Below are positions 1-9,957 of a stretch of 64,000 nt of DNA, in pieces. Position numbers and translations under genes: made by a program. How positions within the stretch are numbered: position 1 is the stretch's first letter; every line of letters begins with the position of its first letter. The notes under the pieces are model-generated. The model worked only from the letters and a program-made list of their open reading frames with translations. It was not told the origin of the DNA and ran no database searches. Origin of the DNA: Rhizophlyctis rosea (lineage: Eukaryota > Chytridiomycota > Chytridiomycetes > Rhizophlyctidales > Rhizophlyctidaceae); NCBI GenBank assembly GCA_027596075.1, contig JADGJC010000081.1, positions 62,001 through 126,000 of the forward strand. Direction: 5' to 3'.

Positions 1-134
1 TGTTTAGATAGGAGTGTTTGGTTGTTTAGCAGTTGTGTATGAAAGTTGTCAGCGTGTCCGTCATCGAAATTGTTGTACGAATAACAAAAGTTCATTGCAT
101 AGCAGTTGATGCCAATTTGAATATGTGTGGAACA

Positions 135-202
135 GAGGCCAGCGGCGTGAAATGGAGACGCATATTGACGAGCTGGACGTTGTATTGCAGCAGATGTTAT
201 AA
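135..202 (+). CDS. Possible last exon of a gene entering from the left edge
   Basis: After an acceptor-like site ending at about 134, one plus-strand frame reads a charged, heptad-like peptide containing EMETHIDELDVVLQQML and stops with TAA at 200-202. This looks like the C-terminus of a coiled-coil protein. I could not join it convincingly to an upstream exon in the first 130 bases, and the reading is short, so chance is possible. No function can be given. Confidence 0.25.
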
Positions 203-265
203 ACTGTCCCTAACAGTGTTGAACTTTTGCAAGACTTATGGTTGTGCGATGCGCTAGCAGGTATA

Positions 266-754
266 TCAGCAACCGTGCAGGAGTAGGAATAATGATTTTA
301 CTTCTCCGCAGCGGATGGGATGGTAATGGGAAGATGCTGCGGCGCGTCCGCTGTGCGTGCCTGTGATCGTAGTATCAGCGCAAGTTTGTTTACACCTCTC
401 ACTGTTTACAAATAAACCTACATTCGCCCGCTCCACCTCCCACTTCACCTTCTCCTCCTTAAACTCCTTCTCCCACCTCCTCTTCTTCTCCTCCCATTTC
501 CGCCTCTCATCCCTAAACCCCGACTCCCACTTCCTCTTCTGCTCGTCGAACTTCCGCCTCTCTTCTCGGTGGGGGTGGTTGGGGGTCTTGTTGGGTGTGG
601 GATGGCGTTGGTTGGGTTTCTTGTTGACTATGGGAATGCGTTGGTTGGTTGTTTTGTTGCATGTGGGAATGGGTTGGTTGAGTATCTTGTTGAGTACGGG
701 AATGCGGTGGTTGAATGGTTTGTTGGATGTGGAAATGGGTTGGATGGATGTCAT
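266..754 (-). CDS. Hypothetical protein: 11-residue repeats plus charged coiled coil
   Basis: The minus-strand frame starts at an ATG at 754. It begins with about five degenerate 11-residue repeats with the pattern N-K-x-x-N-x-x-x-P-x-x, followed by a highly charged helix of about 45 residues rich in R/E/K/W (motifs EERRKF, ERRKWEEKKRRWEKEF) typical of a coiled coil. After that, near 410-420, the sequence loses protein character, and a donor (GTAGGT) lies there, so the true 3' end is probably spliced and differs from the simple ORF end. No family recognised. Two other frames, one on each strand, are also open across the repeats, so the coding frame is not certain; the long charged helix favours this one. 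Confidence 0.4.
   Translation of the reverse strand: MTSIQPISTSNKPFNHRIPVLNKILNQPIPTCNKTTNQRIPIVNKKPNQRHPTPNKTPNHPHREERRKFDEQKRKWESGFRDERRKWEEKKRRWEKEFKEEKVKWEVERANVGLFVNSERCKQTCADTTITGTHSGRAAASSHYHPIRCGEVKSLFLLLHGC
576..740. repeat. 33-bp minisatellite, about five degenerate copies
   Basis: Units spaced 33 bp apart share a GGGAATGCGTTGGTTGG-like core on the plus strand. Because 33 is a multiple of three, the array stays open in several frames and encodes 11-residue repeats on either strand. Confidence 0.7.
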
Positions 755-854
755 GGCGCTGAGGACCCTTTTTGGACCACTGGTGTTGGCGAATCACATG
801 GTGAAAAGACGTTCATTTCGACAGGTGGGAATGCAGATACTACCTGGACGGTGA

Positions 855-1793
855 TGGTGTGTCCATCAATCCTTCGGTGATGCATGTGTTCGTATGCTGC
901 CTCAGCGTCCCTGGAATGTTCGAATTCGATGAAAGCGAAGTTCCTTGGAGGATTGGCAAGTTAGCAGATTGTATTGGGTCAGATAAGCCAACAGAACCTA
1001 CGTCCTGCTTATACTGTTATTATGGCTGGGTATGTCGCAGCGCACTAGTCTCCCGTATCTGGTAGTTTACAAAAAGGAAGGAAATTTGAGTACCCCTTTC
1101 CTTGAGTATCAGATAGGTGGAGCTCCACCCACCTTTCGAACTCATGGCCCAAGTCCTTTGCTCGAGTAGCGTGGCTGAGGCCACCCACGTAAAGAACTTT
1201 TAGGTTGTGATTGGACATATTGCAACGGAAGAAGATGTGATAGCTGAAGCAGCGGTCACCAGTGTGAAGAAGTCAGTAAACAAGGTGTGCGGCACGTCAA
1301 TGTAGCGGTATTCGCAGAACAAGTTGTTATGCGATGGTGTGACCTTTGTGTGGGAAAGTTCACGAAAGGCAAATAACCGAGGAGCACCCCGTTGAGGCAT
1401 ATATAGTGAGCACCCTTTAGTAGTAACCCCCGAGTACCCAGTCCTGTCACAAGCCTGCAGTGAATGAAACATTGATTGTCACTCATCACTCATCATGCAG
1501 GGTACCCAGTTGGACGCCACACTGAGCACCCTGCTGCGAGGTGCTGCGCATTCTGGTGTTTAGCTGTGTTTGAAACATTGACAATTTGACACGAGGGTCC
1601 TGTCAGAACAGTGTGGCGGCGCCCTGCTCAATTGGCATGCGCCACCCACAGGTATCGACCATGACGCGTTCCGAGGTTCGCATCGTGGCAGACTGGCAGT
1701 TGAGTCAGGTTGGGCGCAACGTCTTTTGCTCTTCCTCAGTCCACTCCACTGTGTATTGTCGTTCCAACTTGCTCACACGCAGGGTGCGCTTCC
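855..1793. other. Gene-poor stretch upstream of MDM12
   Basis: Only short overlapping ORFs are present on both strands, with no recognisable protein. The region just before 1794 has a CAG acceptor-like site at about 1782, so a 5'-UTR intron of MDM12 is possible. Confidence 0.4.
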
Positions 1794-3470
1794 ATGTCCT
1801 TCATAATTGCATGGGAGCTGCTCAACGACGGGGAAGACGCGGCCCGCTTGCGCACTTTCTTGAACAACCGTTTTGCCTCCATACAGCGACCTCCCTTTAT
1901 CGGAAACATGGAGGTGACGGATTTGGACTTTGGAGACGAGCCACCAGACCTGACTATCAAAGACATATGCGACCCGTTGCCAGAGTTTTACCTCCCAGAC
2001 GACTACCACGGCTGGAATCCGCGAGACACTCCTCCCGACCACTCCCCACCAGGATCTAGTTATGCGGCGTCAAGCGAAGAGCAGACGACAAGTGGACGTG
2101 GGGACGTGTCGGGTCTAGGTCATAGCAGAGAATATTCTTCGGACATAGGTGGAGGCATGCGAACGTCTATGGAGGAGCTTCGACCGTGGGGAGCAACGTC
2201 TTATAGGGATAACTTGAGCGGCTTTGTGATCAACGGTTCGGCAGGAAGCGAGGCGGGAACGCGATCGACAGACAGCCGGCGTGTAGATGGAAGCGATCAT
2301 TTTAGTTATGCAGCTTCAGTGGACGGACGCGCAAATCCTCCAACCGTCTATTCAGAAGAAGACAACCATCAGCTCCTTCGACACCGCCACAAACTCGACC
2401 GCAATCTCAACCTCCAACACTCCACCCCACCACCCCCCTTCCGACAAACGCATTCCCTCCCTCCCACACCACCCGCCTTCAAACGCAATAGCTATGGCCT
2501 AGGCTTAGGTCTCGGCATCTCACCAGCAACACCAGGCCCCGCATCCAACAACACATCATACTTCCCACCACAACCCTACCCACATCACCACCACACTTCG
2601 TCCCCTGCACCCTCTTCCTCCCCAGCATCCATGGCTACACCAGCCGCATCCGGAGCCGATATCGCCCACCCGGAATACTTCATAGACCACCCGCGACATA
2701 GTATAGAACAGAATATCGCAGTCCAATACGCTCAGGCGCGGCGACGGGAATCCGACGCTCAGATTGAGTTGAATATGGATTATAAGGGCAACATGCGATT
2801 GGTGATCAATACGCAGTTGATTGTGAATTTCCCAACTCCGAACTTTATGGTTCTGCCGCTGACCTTGACTTTGACTGGGTTTTCATTCCAAGGTGAGGAG
2901 GGGTTTCGTTTTTGCGGGGAAATGGGTCATGTCGTTCAACGGGGAACTGACGAGAAATTCGTGACCAGCGACGGCTGTTATCGCGCATCTAGGGGATCGT
3001 ATCAACTTCTGCTTCCGGGATCCTGGTGCGGGTGAAAGGTATGTAAGCTTTCCGCGGCAAGGCGATTCTTGTGACATTGTACTTATGGCCGTCTGTGCCC
3101 ACAGTGTTCTTCATGACGTCTCCATCGACTCTGAGATTGGCGATAAGAACCGTCAAGGTAAAATTTGCTCCTTCCGCTTTTGATCTTAGTGCTCGAAAAA
3201 GTCAGCTGAATTCAACGTTGTGTACCAGTTTTGAAAAACGTTGGGAGGATAGAGAAGTTCATCCTTGAGCAGCTTCGAAAGTTGATTGAAGTAAGCTTTA
3301 CTGTGCAGGAAATTATGGGCGATTGATGCTGTTGAGTCGGTGATTTTTGATGCCCCATGTTTTTTCCGCAGGATTACTTTGTTTTCCCCAATAGTCATTG
3401 CATATCGCTGCAGCCACAAGAGTTGGACCCTGAAAGCGAGTATGATGACGACTTTGATGATGAGCCATAG
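1794..3470 (+). CDS. MDM12: Mdm12, ERMES tether subunit
   Basis: Mdm12 is a subunit of ERMES, the ER-mitochondria contact-site complex (with Mmm1, Mdm34 and Mdm10). Its SMP domain carries phospholipids between the two membranes. The N-terminus matches the family closely: a short MSF start, then FLNNRFASIQRPPFIGNM, VTDLDFGDEPPDLTIKDI and PEFYLPDD. A long disordered Ser/Pro/His-rich insert follows, then the second half of the SMP domain (NFPTPNFMVLPLTLT...GDRINFCF, then VSIDSEIGDKNRQVLKNVG and an EKFILEQLRKL helix). Five exons (1794-2892, 2969-3038, 3105-3157, 3229-3290, 3372-3470) keep frame and give 460 residues, ending in an acidic tail. The ATG at 1794 is chosen over the upstream in-frame ATG because the family begins exactly here. 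Confidence 0.93.
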
Positions 3471-3941
3471 ATGCAAGATAGCGCTTCTGCAGAGGAGGTA
3501 TAGGTGGATTATCTTCTCCGTTGCATAGTAGTTCACGAGTCGGTTAGAAGTAAAATTAGCCACAATGTAAATTAGTTTTTGTACAGCATCCTTGCCGCGA
3601 CTTTGTACAATTTGTAAATTTGATTAGTTGTTCATTTGCCCGGAAACAAAGGGTACTAGGGTGCAAGAGCCTTCTGAACTTGACATAGCAGGCCAACACT
3701 TGTCTCGACAACGCTCCCTACACCAACTCATAATTATTTGAAAATATGAAAATGGGAAAAATGACACATTGTATTTTCTATCGTTGTTATCGGAATTTCC
3801 AAAACTGGTATCACCCATGCGCGCTGGATCACCTCCCCCGGCACCAACTGGCAGCAAATCTCCTCACAAAGATCAAAACATTCTCAGTTTCTGTTCCGCG
3901 GGAAAAAACCAAGCAGTACTCCCCGCTTGAAATTACGGCGC
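3471..3941. other. Convergent 3' intergenic region
   Basis: Lies between the ends of MDM12 and the coactosin gene. It is AT-rich and holds only short shadow ORFs, consistent with two 3' untranslated regions. Confidence 0.5.
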
Positions 3942-5030
3942 CTAATATTGGGAAGATTGCCTAGAGGAACAGATTGAGTATGATCTCAATATAGCAAAAG
4001 TATCAAAGGAAATGCCCATTACCTGTCGTAGTTGGCACCCATCGCCTTCTTCAACAATAGGTTGATGTCCCGTTCGTTCAAGTCCTGTGATTGGGAACAA
4101 TCAAGGTCAGTATATTGTGACAAATGTCGAATACCATGCAACTTGGCCGCAATTTTGGCAAGAGGGGCTGCGCAAAAAATGGGCAAAAAACAAAACCAAA
4201 GATCTTACACACACCTCCTTATGACCAGCAGCGATCTCGACAGCAAAGTTCTTGATGACAGACTTAACATCGGCAATGTGGACCGAGAGCTTGGCCTTCC
4301 GCATCACCTTCACTTGTGGTCCGCACCAGCTGACGAGGACAAACTTTGCGCGCTTGGACTGGGTTAGGATGAAACGGAAAGGCGGGTCAAATCAGATGTG
4401 GAGATTGAGGAGATGTTTTTCGAAATTTGATCGGGTTATGTGAGCATGGATCCACTCATGATCGGGTCTATGTGAGATGGGGATCCACTCACCAACTCAT
4501 CGTTGCCAATCACCATACGCAAAAAACCGAATGCGGGTTGGTCATCCTTCAACCGTGCCTTGAATTCGTCTAAACCCCCGGTGCCTGATTGAGCGAAAAT
4601 GAGAATCAGAATTTGTCAATTCAGTGTTTTCTTCATGTTGAGACATGCCAAGACACGATCCCAAAATTTTGCGATTCCTTCTCGTGCCCGTGAGAAGACA
4701 AACCTTACCTGTCGTGGAAAGCCTCAAAACATCCGACTTGTCGTCAGTGTATTCCAAAAGGAGCCTGCGGAACAAGGAAAACATGGATCAATGTTTTGCG
4801 CGAAAATGAGTCAGAATAGGGTATAGTTTCCGTGAAATCCCCATCACAGATATGGCAAAACCAGTACAATAGCGAGCAGATTCCCGGTTCAAAGTGCATT
4901 TCCCTCTTCTCCCCCCAGTCGGAAGTGCAAGATGGAGAGACACCCCTTCCCAATCTTACCAGTTGGTGTCCGTCTTGTCATTACGAACATCCTCGTACGC
5001 GCCAGCAATGTCTCCTTCGAGTTGGACCAT
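3942..5030 (-). CDS. Coactosin-like F-actin-binding protein (ADF-H domain)
   Basis: Six exons on the minus strand, starting with the ATG at 5030, join into a protein of about 147 residues, the normal coactosin length. Family landmarks are an acidic N-terminal helix (VQLEGDIAGAYEDVRNDKTD), the WLLLEYTDDKSDVLRLSTTG strand, FGFLRMVIGNDELSKRAKF, VLVSWCGP, a SVIKNFAVEI helix and the C-terminal LLLKKAMGANYDR. Coactosins bind actin filaments and counteract capping. All splice sites are GT-AG, and the last exon codes only a few residues before TAG at 3942-3944. Divergence from cofilin is clear in the GANYD ending typical of coactosin, so a cofilin call is unlikely. Confidence 0.85.
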
Positions 5031-6035
5031 GGTGTACTATGATAAGGTGTGTGTTGGGATAGGTGGTGGTTCTCGTTGAGAAATGGCCGTTTTTCAAGAT
5101 GCGGTGAGAGGTCAAGGTCAGAGTGGGAGTCAGATTTGCCCTTTGGCCCCTGGAAAATGAACTCCACCCCCACCAGTCTCTTTCCTTTTATGGGGCTATT
5201 GTTGGAGCGACAACCAATGCGTGAGACGCGAGGGTCCTTTTCTGATTGGAATCGGGGGCTTTGTTCGATCACTTTTTTCGAGAGGCGGGTTGTTTGGTGA
5301 GATTTATTTTGCTAGAAGATGCCTCTAGAACTGATTTTCCAATTGCTGAATCGAATTCGTACCAACAAGCCACTGCAATATTTCGTTACGTGCAGGTTTG
5401 ACAGGGCATTCTTTATCCTTTTTTTCGTTCTTTGAGTTCATTTCATATTTCAGAATGAAGTGCCACCCATTGTGAACTCACGAGAGAGCAAATGACTAGT
5501 CAAGTCGCCAATAGGCAACTAATTGTATACTCAAGCAGTCTGCATGATGTTGTCGTGAAGGGTATCAAAGTCATTGGAAACGGAAATCCAATTTTCATGC
5601 GATGATTACACGTTCCTATGACATGCAGTGCTGTAAATCGGCATCCCCACAATCGTCCATCAAATTCCCTTCTGCGGTTCAGCTGACGGAAGTCAATTCT
5701 CCAATGTCTCGGTCATTGCTTTTGATACCGTTGTAAAGATTATCAGCAATTATTTTTGTTCGCTAGCAGGAATACTGTGCTAGCAGGAATACTGTACAAG
5801 ATGACCGAAATGACCATGTACAGCAAGTTGGCGTGATTTCACCTAACGCGTGCCAATCTCTTCTGAATCAACATATATACAATCGCTTTACTGTTTGCTT
5901 ACATATCACTTCCCCTACACTTAAGACCGTGCCATCTGCCTACTTCCCCAATTTCTGCATCACCTGATACAACCGCTGATACTGACTCCCGCTCGCTTCC
6001 ACCAACAACTCCAAAACATCATCGGGCTTGTTCCT
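5031..6035. other. Intergenic region with a perfect 17-bp tandem duplication
   Basis: About 1 kb with no convincing gene. At 5762-5795 a 17-bp unit (GCTAGCAGGAATACTGT) occurs twice head to tail without mismatch. Confidence 0.6.
5762..5795. repeat. 17-bp perfect tandem duplication
   Basis: GCTAGCAGGAATACTGT is present at 5762-5778 and again immediately at 5779-5795. Confidence 0.9.
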
Positions 6036-7362
6036 CTATGCTACCAACACCCCACTATGGACACCGTTCATGAACTCCGTAAACCGACCTCCATCCGGAC
6101 CGCCCTCCGCCGGCGCCCTCGACAACAACACTCTCAAGAAATCCAATTGACCCCGACGCGCTGCTTCCACCACCGCGATCCCGTTTCCGAAGGCGACGTT
6201 GGCACCCGCATCCAACAGTACTGTCATGAGTTCGAGGTTGTTGGAAGTTATCGCAGGGGTAAGGACGTCATCGTTTTGTGGGACCGGCATCCCCGCTTCC
6301 AGCAATGCGTTGACGATGGGCAGATCACCCTTCTTGACTGCGCAAGTGCATAGCCCTTGCTCAAGAACGTCAGCTCCAGCATTCAGCAACGCTTTCATGA
6401 TCCGTAAGTTACTACGATGGACCGCCGATCCGAGTATGCCTCGCCTACGCAACGACTCGAACTTCAATACCGTACAGTTCAGCAGTGCGTCGACCATCTC
6501 TTCGTTAGCCCAGTGGACCGCAATTTGCAGAACCTTATCACCGACGATCGCCCCACCGTCCAACAGAGTTTGGATCATCTTCACATCCTCCTAACAAACA
6601 GCGATACCGTAGTGCATCGCAACCACCGGATCCTGCCCACAAACAGCGGTACCGATCAGCGTCCCACCCCACGGATCTCGATAATTAACGTCCGCCCCGT
6701 ATTTCAGCAACATCTCGGCTACCGCTACATGACCCCTGTCTACTGCAATCCACAACGGTGCGACAGCGCCTTCTCGGTAATACGCGGGTCCGGAGAGGAC
6801 ACAATTCCCATTGACCTTCGCCCCGCCCTCCCGCAAAAGCTTCACAACCGTGACATTGCCCGTGTCTGCAGCCGTGCCCAAGACATCGCCCTCCAAGTGA
6901 TTGACGTCCGCACCGATCTTCAGCATGAGTTTCACCAGCTCGACATCGTCGTGCCTTGTTGCTGCCAGAAGAATTGGATGCATGTCGGCTGGGGTGAGTT
7001 CGTCGAAATCACGGTGTGCGTCGAACAAGCCGAATAAAACGTCTCTATGCCATTTCCGCACCGCCCATTTGGCAAGATTTGATACGCTGCGGTTGGAGAG
7101 GCGCCAGTTTGCTTCGGCCGAGACCAAATCCTTCTCGCTGATGTGAGCGCGGAGGGTTTTGCAAGTGCTGCGGAGAGCGCGGCTTGTAAGCGGGTCACAT
7201 AAGAGGGCGACCTACCATAATCGATTAGTTCTTAATTAGTTCGTATTAAGAATCAAAGCCGGTCAATTCCTCAACAGCAAGCCGCTAGCTTGCAACAACC
7301 ACTGCAAGGATCTAACCCGTACTCACCTGTTGCAAAATCTCCGGGAGCAAATTCATTGACAT
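6036..7362 (-). CDS. F-box plus ankyrin-repeat protein, with an in-frame TAG or a tiny intron
   Basis: Exon 1 (7327-7362) encodes MSMNLLPEILQQ, and after a 115-bp intron exon 2 continues with VALLCDPLTSRALRSTCKTL. Together these form an F-box that would bind Skp1 in an SCF ubiquitin ligase. About ten ankyrin repeats follow (for example VELVKLMLKIGADVN, VAVAEMLLKYGADVNYRD, LELMTVLLDAGANV), probably choosing the substrate. Exon 2 carries an in-frame TAG at 6591-6593, giving 218 residues if it is a real stop, but the same frame continues with good ankyrin repeats to 6036. Removing 6591-6626 as a 36-nt GT-AG intron keeps frame and restores a textbook repeat across the junction, giving about 391 residues. 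A 16-bp sequence is duplicated 45 bp apart here. Either an ultra-short intron or a pseudogenising duplication. Confidence 0.7.
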
Positions 7363-8111
7363 CACGTTCTGTTCACTGCTGATCGTATGGTTGGGCGGTT
7401 GTGACGGGCGATGCCCTTCAGCGCTGTTTCGAGCTTTGAAGTTGTACGAGTTGCCTGTTAAATCTTTGCATCGGCCTGCTGGGTGTCAATCTGGCAGATG
7501 AGCCGACTGACCACTGTTTTGAGTTGTTTCCATCGGCGCGGCGTGCACTCCTCTGAAGGTATTGCAAAGCACTCCTCTGAAGGTATTCCAAAGCCGGAGA
7601 CCTGCACGGAGTGGTGTTCGAGTGGTGTTGTTTTGTGGAGCCATCATCGGCTGTGAGCTTGAAGAATACATCAATGAAGGAAGCGATGATTAGGGAAAGG
7701 GCCAGCCAAAAGCAACAGGCACTGGTCAGTGGTAAACAGGACGACAGGGGTTGTTACAACGTACACCTGATAAGGTTAGATTGATCACGGGGTTGGCTTG
7801 CATATCATGCTGCGCACACGCCCGACGACAGACAACCATTGCCTGCCAAACTCTTTCGCAATTGCTGGACAAGATTCCAAGTTCCCACAGTCCCTTCGTC
7901 GCACCACCCAATAGGTGCCGTAAAATATCCATCAACATATTCAAGCAGACCACTCCACCTTCATCGGCTTCACAGAAAGCGCCTCAACTCAACAACGTAA
8001 TTTCTTTGTGTAGTTCTCGAATTTCGACTTAGCAGCCCAAACTATTTGCAGCACGTTATCGGCAGTGACGTCCAACAGCATACGCTTCGGCGCTTTTGGA
8101 AGAAAGCTGCA
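7363..8111. other. Divergent promoter region with a 24-bp tandem duplication
   Basis: Lies between the F-box/ankyrin gene and ERCC1. It contains two adjacent copies of a 24-bp unit at 7545-7592 with one mismatch. Short open frames on both strands at 7726-8032 resemble no family I know. Confidence 0.5.
7545..7592. repeat. 24-bp tandem duplication, one mismatch
   Basis: The unit beginning GCACTCCTCTGAAGGTATT is repeated directly; the copies differ by one base (G/C) near the end. Confidence 0.85.
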
Positions 8112-9614
8112 ATGGCAGAAGGCCCACCACCGCCGCGAAAACCTCTCTTTCGCATTCCGTCCCAGGCAGAGGTAGAAAGTCGGCAAAAAGATGTTCAGCA
8201 ACGTGCTGCGACAGTCAGCTTCAAACCCTCTGCCGCAACTGCGCCCACACCAGCATCACATCTTCCAGCACAACAACCTCCCCAATCTACTTCCTCAGCT
8301 TCCACACAACGGCCGTCAACGTCTGCTTCCGCAGTAGTTCCACCACAACCACGTTCTGATTCAGCAACCGCGCGTCCCACAACCACCCAAAACACCGCAG
8401 CCCTCGCCTCCGCCCCTACAACCAGTAGTAATACTCTCAGTCAGCAGTTTGCGTTTGTGAAAGAGACACCTCACTATGTCCAAGGACGCGAACTTGCTGC
8501 TAAACACTCGGTTAGAGAGGGGTCTGCAGGCCCCAGTGCGGCGTCAGGATCTGGGACAGGTGCATCTGGTTCGAATGTACCATTTGGAGGACGCGCGACG
8601 AATCCTAGCTTACAAAGGTCACGGAGTTCAAACTCCGTTGTGGTGAACAAGTGTCAGGTACGGGAGACATGACAACTTCCAAATTTCAGCAAAGAGTAAC
8701 GCAGAAATTGTAGGAAGGCAATACGGTGCTTTCCCATATTCGTAATGTGCCTTGGGAATATGGCGACATAATCCCAGATTATCAAGTTGGACAGACGAGT
8801 TGCGCGCTTTTCCTCAGGTGCAATGGTTTGTTTAATCAGTCATATGCATCTTGACGCTCATCGTCACGTTGCATCGCAGCTTGAAGTACCATCGAATCCA
8901 CCCGGAGTATATCCATACCCGCATAAAACAACTAGGCCACAACTATCTCATCCGTGTCCTCCTTTGTCTAGTGGACATTGTATGTCGTTCCCTATCCACC
9001 CTGGACTCACACAATGATATTAACTATATACGTAGACAGACCACCAACAGTCCCTTCGAGATCTAACTCGCGTCTGTCTCTATAATAATCTCACTCTCGT
9101 CCTATCATGGAGCCCCGAAGAAGCCGGACGCTACCTTGAGACCTTCAAGGCCTATGAGCACAAACCACCAGATTTGATCAAGGAGAGAATTGAGGGAGAT
9201 TATCTATCTAAGGTATATCACATACAAAGTTGCTCCGGGGATGTGCAACTGACCTGGAGAACCCTTCTTTTCCGCAGCTTACGGACTCCTTGACGCAAAT
9301 CAAGTCGGTGAACAAGACGGATGTGGTCACACTCGCGTCAACGTTTGGTGTAAGTTGGACGTTCAATTCTTGTTCCCCCTCCCTACCCAGTCTTTCGCCT
9401 TCCTTTGGCAACATGTCTCCATGTTCGGTTTAGAGCGCTGCGACATGGAGAATGGAAGACTAACATGCACCAAACGCAGTCCCTTCAGAACATTATCCAC
9501 GCCACACCCGACGACCTCTCCACCTGCCCCGGTTTCGGGCAACAGAAAATCCGACGGCTGTATGAGGCATTCAATCAGCCGTTTGTGCTAAATAAGAAGC
9601 AAAGGAGATCATGA
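8112..9614 (+). CDS. ERCC1: ERCC1/Rad10 nucleotide excision repair subunit
   Basis: ERCC1 (Rad10/Swi10) is the non-catalytic partner of the XPF/Rad1 endonuclease, which cuts 5' of DNA lesions in nucleotide excision repair and also acts on interstrand crosslinks and recombination flaps. Six exons (8112-8657, 8714-8817, 8880-8979, 9036-9212, 9278-9349, 9480-9614) keep frame and give 377 residues. After a disordered Pro/Ser/Thr-rich N-terminus come the central nuclease-like domain ([57 protein letters not shown]) and the tandem helix-hairpin-helix that binds XPF and DNA ([34 protein letters not shown]). The start at 8112 is the ATG before a proline-rich leader; an in-frame ATG at 8046 is possible but less likely. 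Confidence 0.93.
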
Positions 9615-9957
9615 TTGATCAGGACCATGTGATTTTGAAGTTGTGAGAAACTGACCCGAGCTGATAACAGTCAAGAAGTGAGATGAACGAGAAGGCTCTA
9701 TCCTCCTCCAACTCCAACTTGAACCATCGATCTAGATGCCTGAAAAGCTTCTTTCCTACCGTGCTTCATCTGACACCAAATTTCAAAAAAAAACTCACAA
9801 AAAACCCCTTCTGAAATGCAAGACTATGTTTCATAACAATATATTGACCCAAATCACGGTATAACAAACAGTGTAAGAATAGTGCTCCCCTAAATCCCAC
9901 CCCACGCCTGTACAAACAACCCTTCAAAACAAACCCGTCTCTTTCGACATCTGCACT
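9615..9957. other. Convergent 3' region
   Basis: Between the ends of ERCC1 and the complex I gene. Nothing coding seen. Confidence 0.5.

Noticed and set aside
357..854. Plus-strand 165-codon frame across the minisatellite
   Set aside because: Antisense to the charged coiled-coil frame; its Ser/Phe/Leu-rich content is what the complement of an Arg/Glu/Lys helix gives.
6591..6593. TAG read as an amino acid (altered code)
   Set aside because: Other genes in the window use TAG as a normal stop (for example MDM12 and NDUFS1), so nuclear recoding is unlikely.
6057..7037. Long plus-strand frames over the ankyrin gene
   Set aside because: Ankyrin repeats are clear on the minus strand; the plus frames are shadows.
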